Below, piece after piece: positions 63,371 to 64,000 of a stretch of 64,000 nucleotides of DNA. Each line of letters opens with the position of its first letter. The first letter of the stretch is position 1. A model generated the notes under the pieces. The model saw nothing but the letters and a program-made list of their open reading frames with translations. It was not told where the DNA came from and did not search any database. The stretch comes from Aradus depressus (taxonomy: Eukaryota; Arthropoda; Insecta; Hemiptera; Aradidae): contig OY759216.1 of assembly GCA_963662175.1 (NCBI GenBank), forward strand, positions 43,231,087 through 43,295,086. The letters run 5' to 3'. The position numbers and the translations under genes are program-made.

Positions 63371-64000
63371 TTCATAAGGAAACCTCTTTGAGTCAGACGA
63401 TATCTTCTTACAATTAATGTGACTGATGAACAGAAAAGTTACCAAGAAAACCCTCCAACATGAGCACACGACAATAATATTTTTTTAACAGATTAAATAA
63501 AAATGTCGTTTTAATGAGGGAAAGTTAATGATTTGAAGAGAGGAACTGTTAGGATTAGTCGCGAAGAGTTGATCCGAACTCTGACTGATGTTACAAAATC
63601 CTCTCATATCCTCATCCAACTATCCTCATCCTCACATAACTCCACATTACACAACCCTATACTGTTTCCTTGTCACCAGCTCATGTTCTTTCAATTTTTT
63701 CCCCTTTCATTCTTTCAGGTAGAAAGTGTTTTCATTCCCGTTATAAAAACTTCATTACCCCTTTGGATTTGATAGGTACTATTTCGTAACTCATGACCTC
63801 TGGAAGTGGAACAAGGTTTCGGAAGTCCAACTAACCAGCCAATGTCTGTTTCCCACCCTCTGGCAGTTATACCGTCCTCTTGATTATTTCTAACTTCTAA
63901 GTTGAGAAACTCGGACATATTGTGGAAACTTGTAATAAACCGAGGAAACCGTTCTACATTCGCGACCCACATAATTGACAATAGCCACACTTTCGACCCA
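63371..64000. other. Intergenic, no gene seen
   Basis: No recognised repeat. Opposing 79- and 91-residue frames near the window end are unsupported. A gene cut by the window edge cannot be excluded. Confidence 0.35.

Overview
This window reads as eukaryotic, AT-rich, repeat-dominated intergenic DNA, most likely from an insect and possibly a planthopper-like hemipteran. The organism is inferred from the repeat types, a chemoreceptor-like gene and CCTAA-rich SINE tails; it was not confirmed by any search. No bacterial operon structure, rRNA, true tRNA gene or CRISPR array was seen. Nearly all short open frames are chance frames inside repeats.

The only likely host gene is on the minus strand between about 28.2 and 31.2 kb. 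Three separate open blocks there resemble successive parts of an insect odorant receptor (7tm_6 family). A second candidate exon lies at 33592-33723 on the plus strand, and a pair of diverged, tandemly duplicated exon-like blocks lies at 32.3-32.7 kb. None of these makes a complete gene model.

The rest is layered mobile DNA. (1) SINE-1, a tRNA-derived SINE with recognisable A and B boxes, has about 21 copies or fragments; five intact or 5'-truncated copies and insertions have clear target-site duplications. (2) SINE-2, a second tRNA-like SINE, has two copies, one of them inserted inside a SINE-1. (3) Two dispersed non-coding families occur throughout: family C (about 20 pieces; ends with GGGGAAGTACAT and a CGGTGATTCACCG palindrome) and family D (about 12 pieces; ends near GTATAAGAA). 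(4) Coding relics of non-LTR elements are present: two or three R1/I-like C-termini (24.4, 58, 60 kb), two RTE-like C-termini (39.5, 48.6 kb) and two jockey-like C-termini (37.8, 53 kb). (5) A head-to-head pair of Penelope-like GIY-YIG fragments forms an approximately 1.2 kb palindrome at 25.8-27.0 kb. (6) DNA transposons include a mariner relic (6.2 kb), two non-autonomous hAT families (2.5 kb; 53.1 and 57.6 kb), a foldback-like element (45.75-46.5 kb) and a small MITE (29.6 kb).

The nesting gives a relative chronology: families C and D are oldest, SINE-1 and LINE fragments land in them, SINE-2 lands in SINE-1, and an R1-like element lands in a hAT element. Tandem arrays with periods of 16, 29, 41, 47, 53, 89, 130 and 164 bp have grown locally, several from inside these repeats.

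The most unusual signal is a recurring RNA-like motif, CUGANGA followed by a short perfect stem-loop and then GAAA. It occurs near inverted or directly repeated non-coding modules and resembles the core of a hammerhead ribozyme, as known for Penelope-like elements and retrozymes. No complete ribozyme with a cleavage site could be demonstrated by eye.
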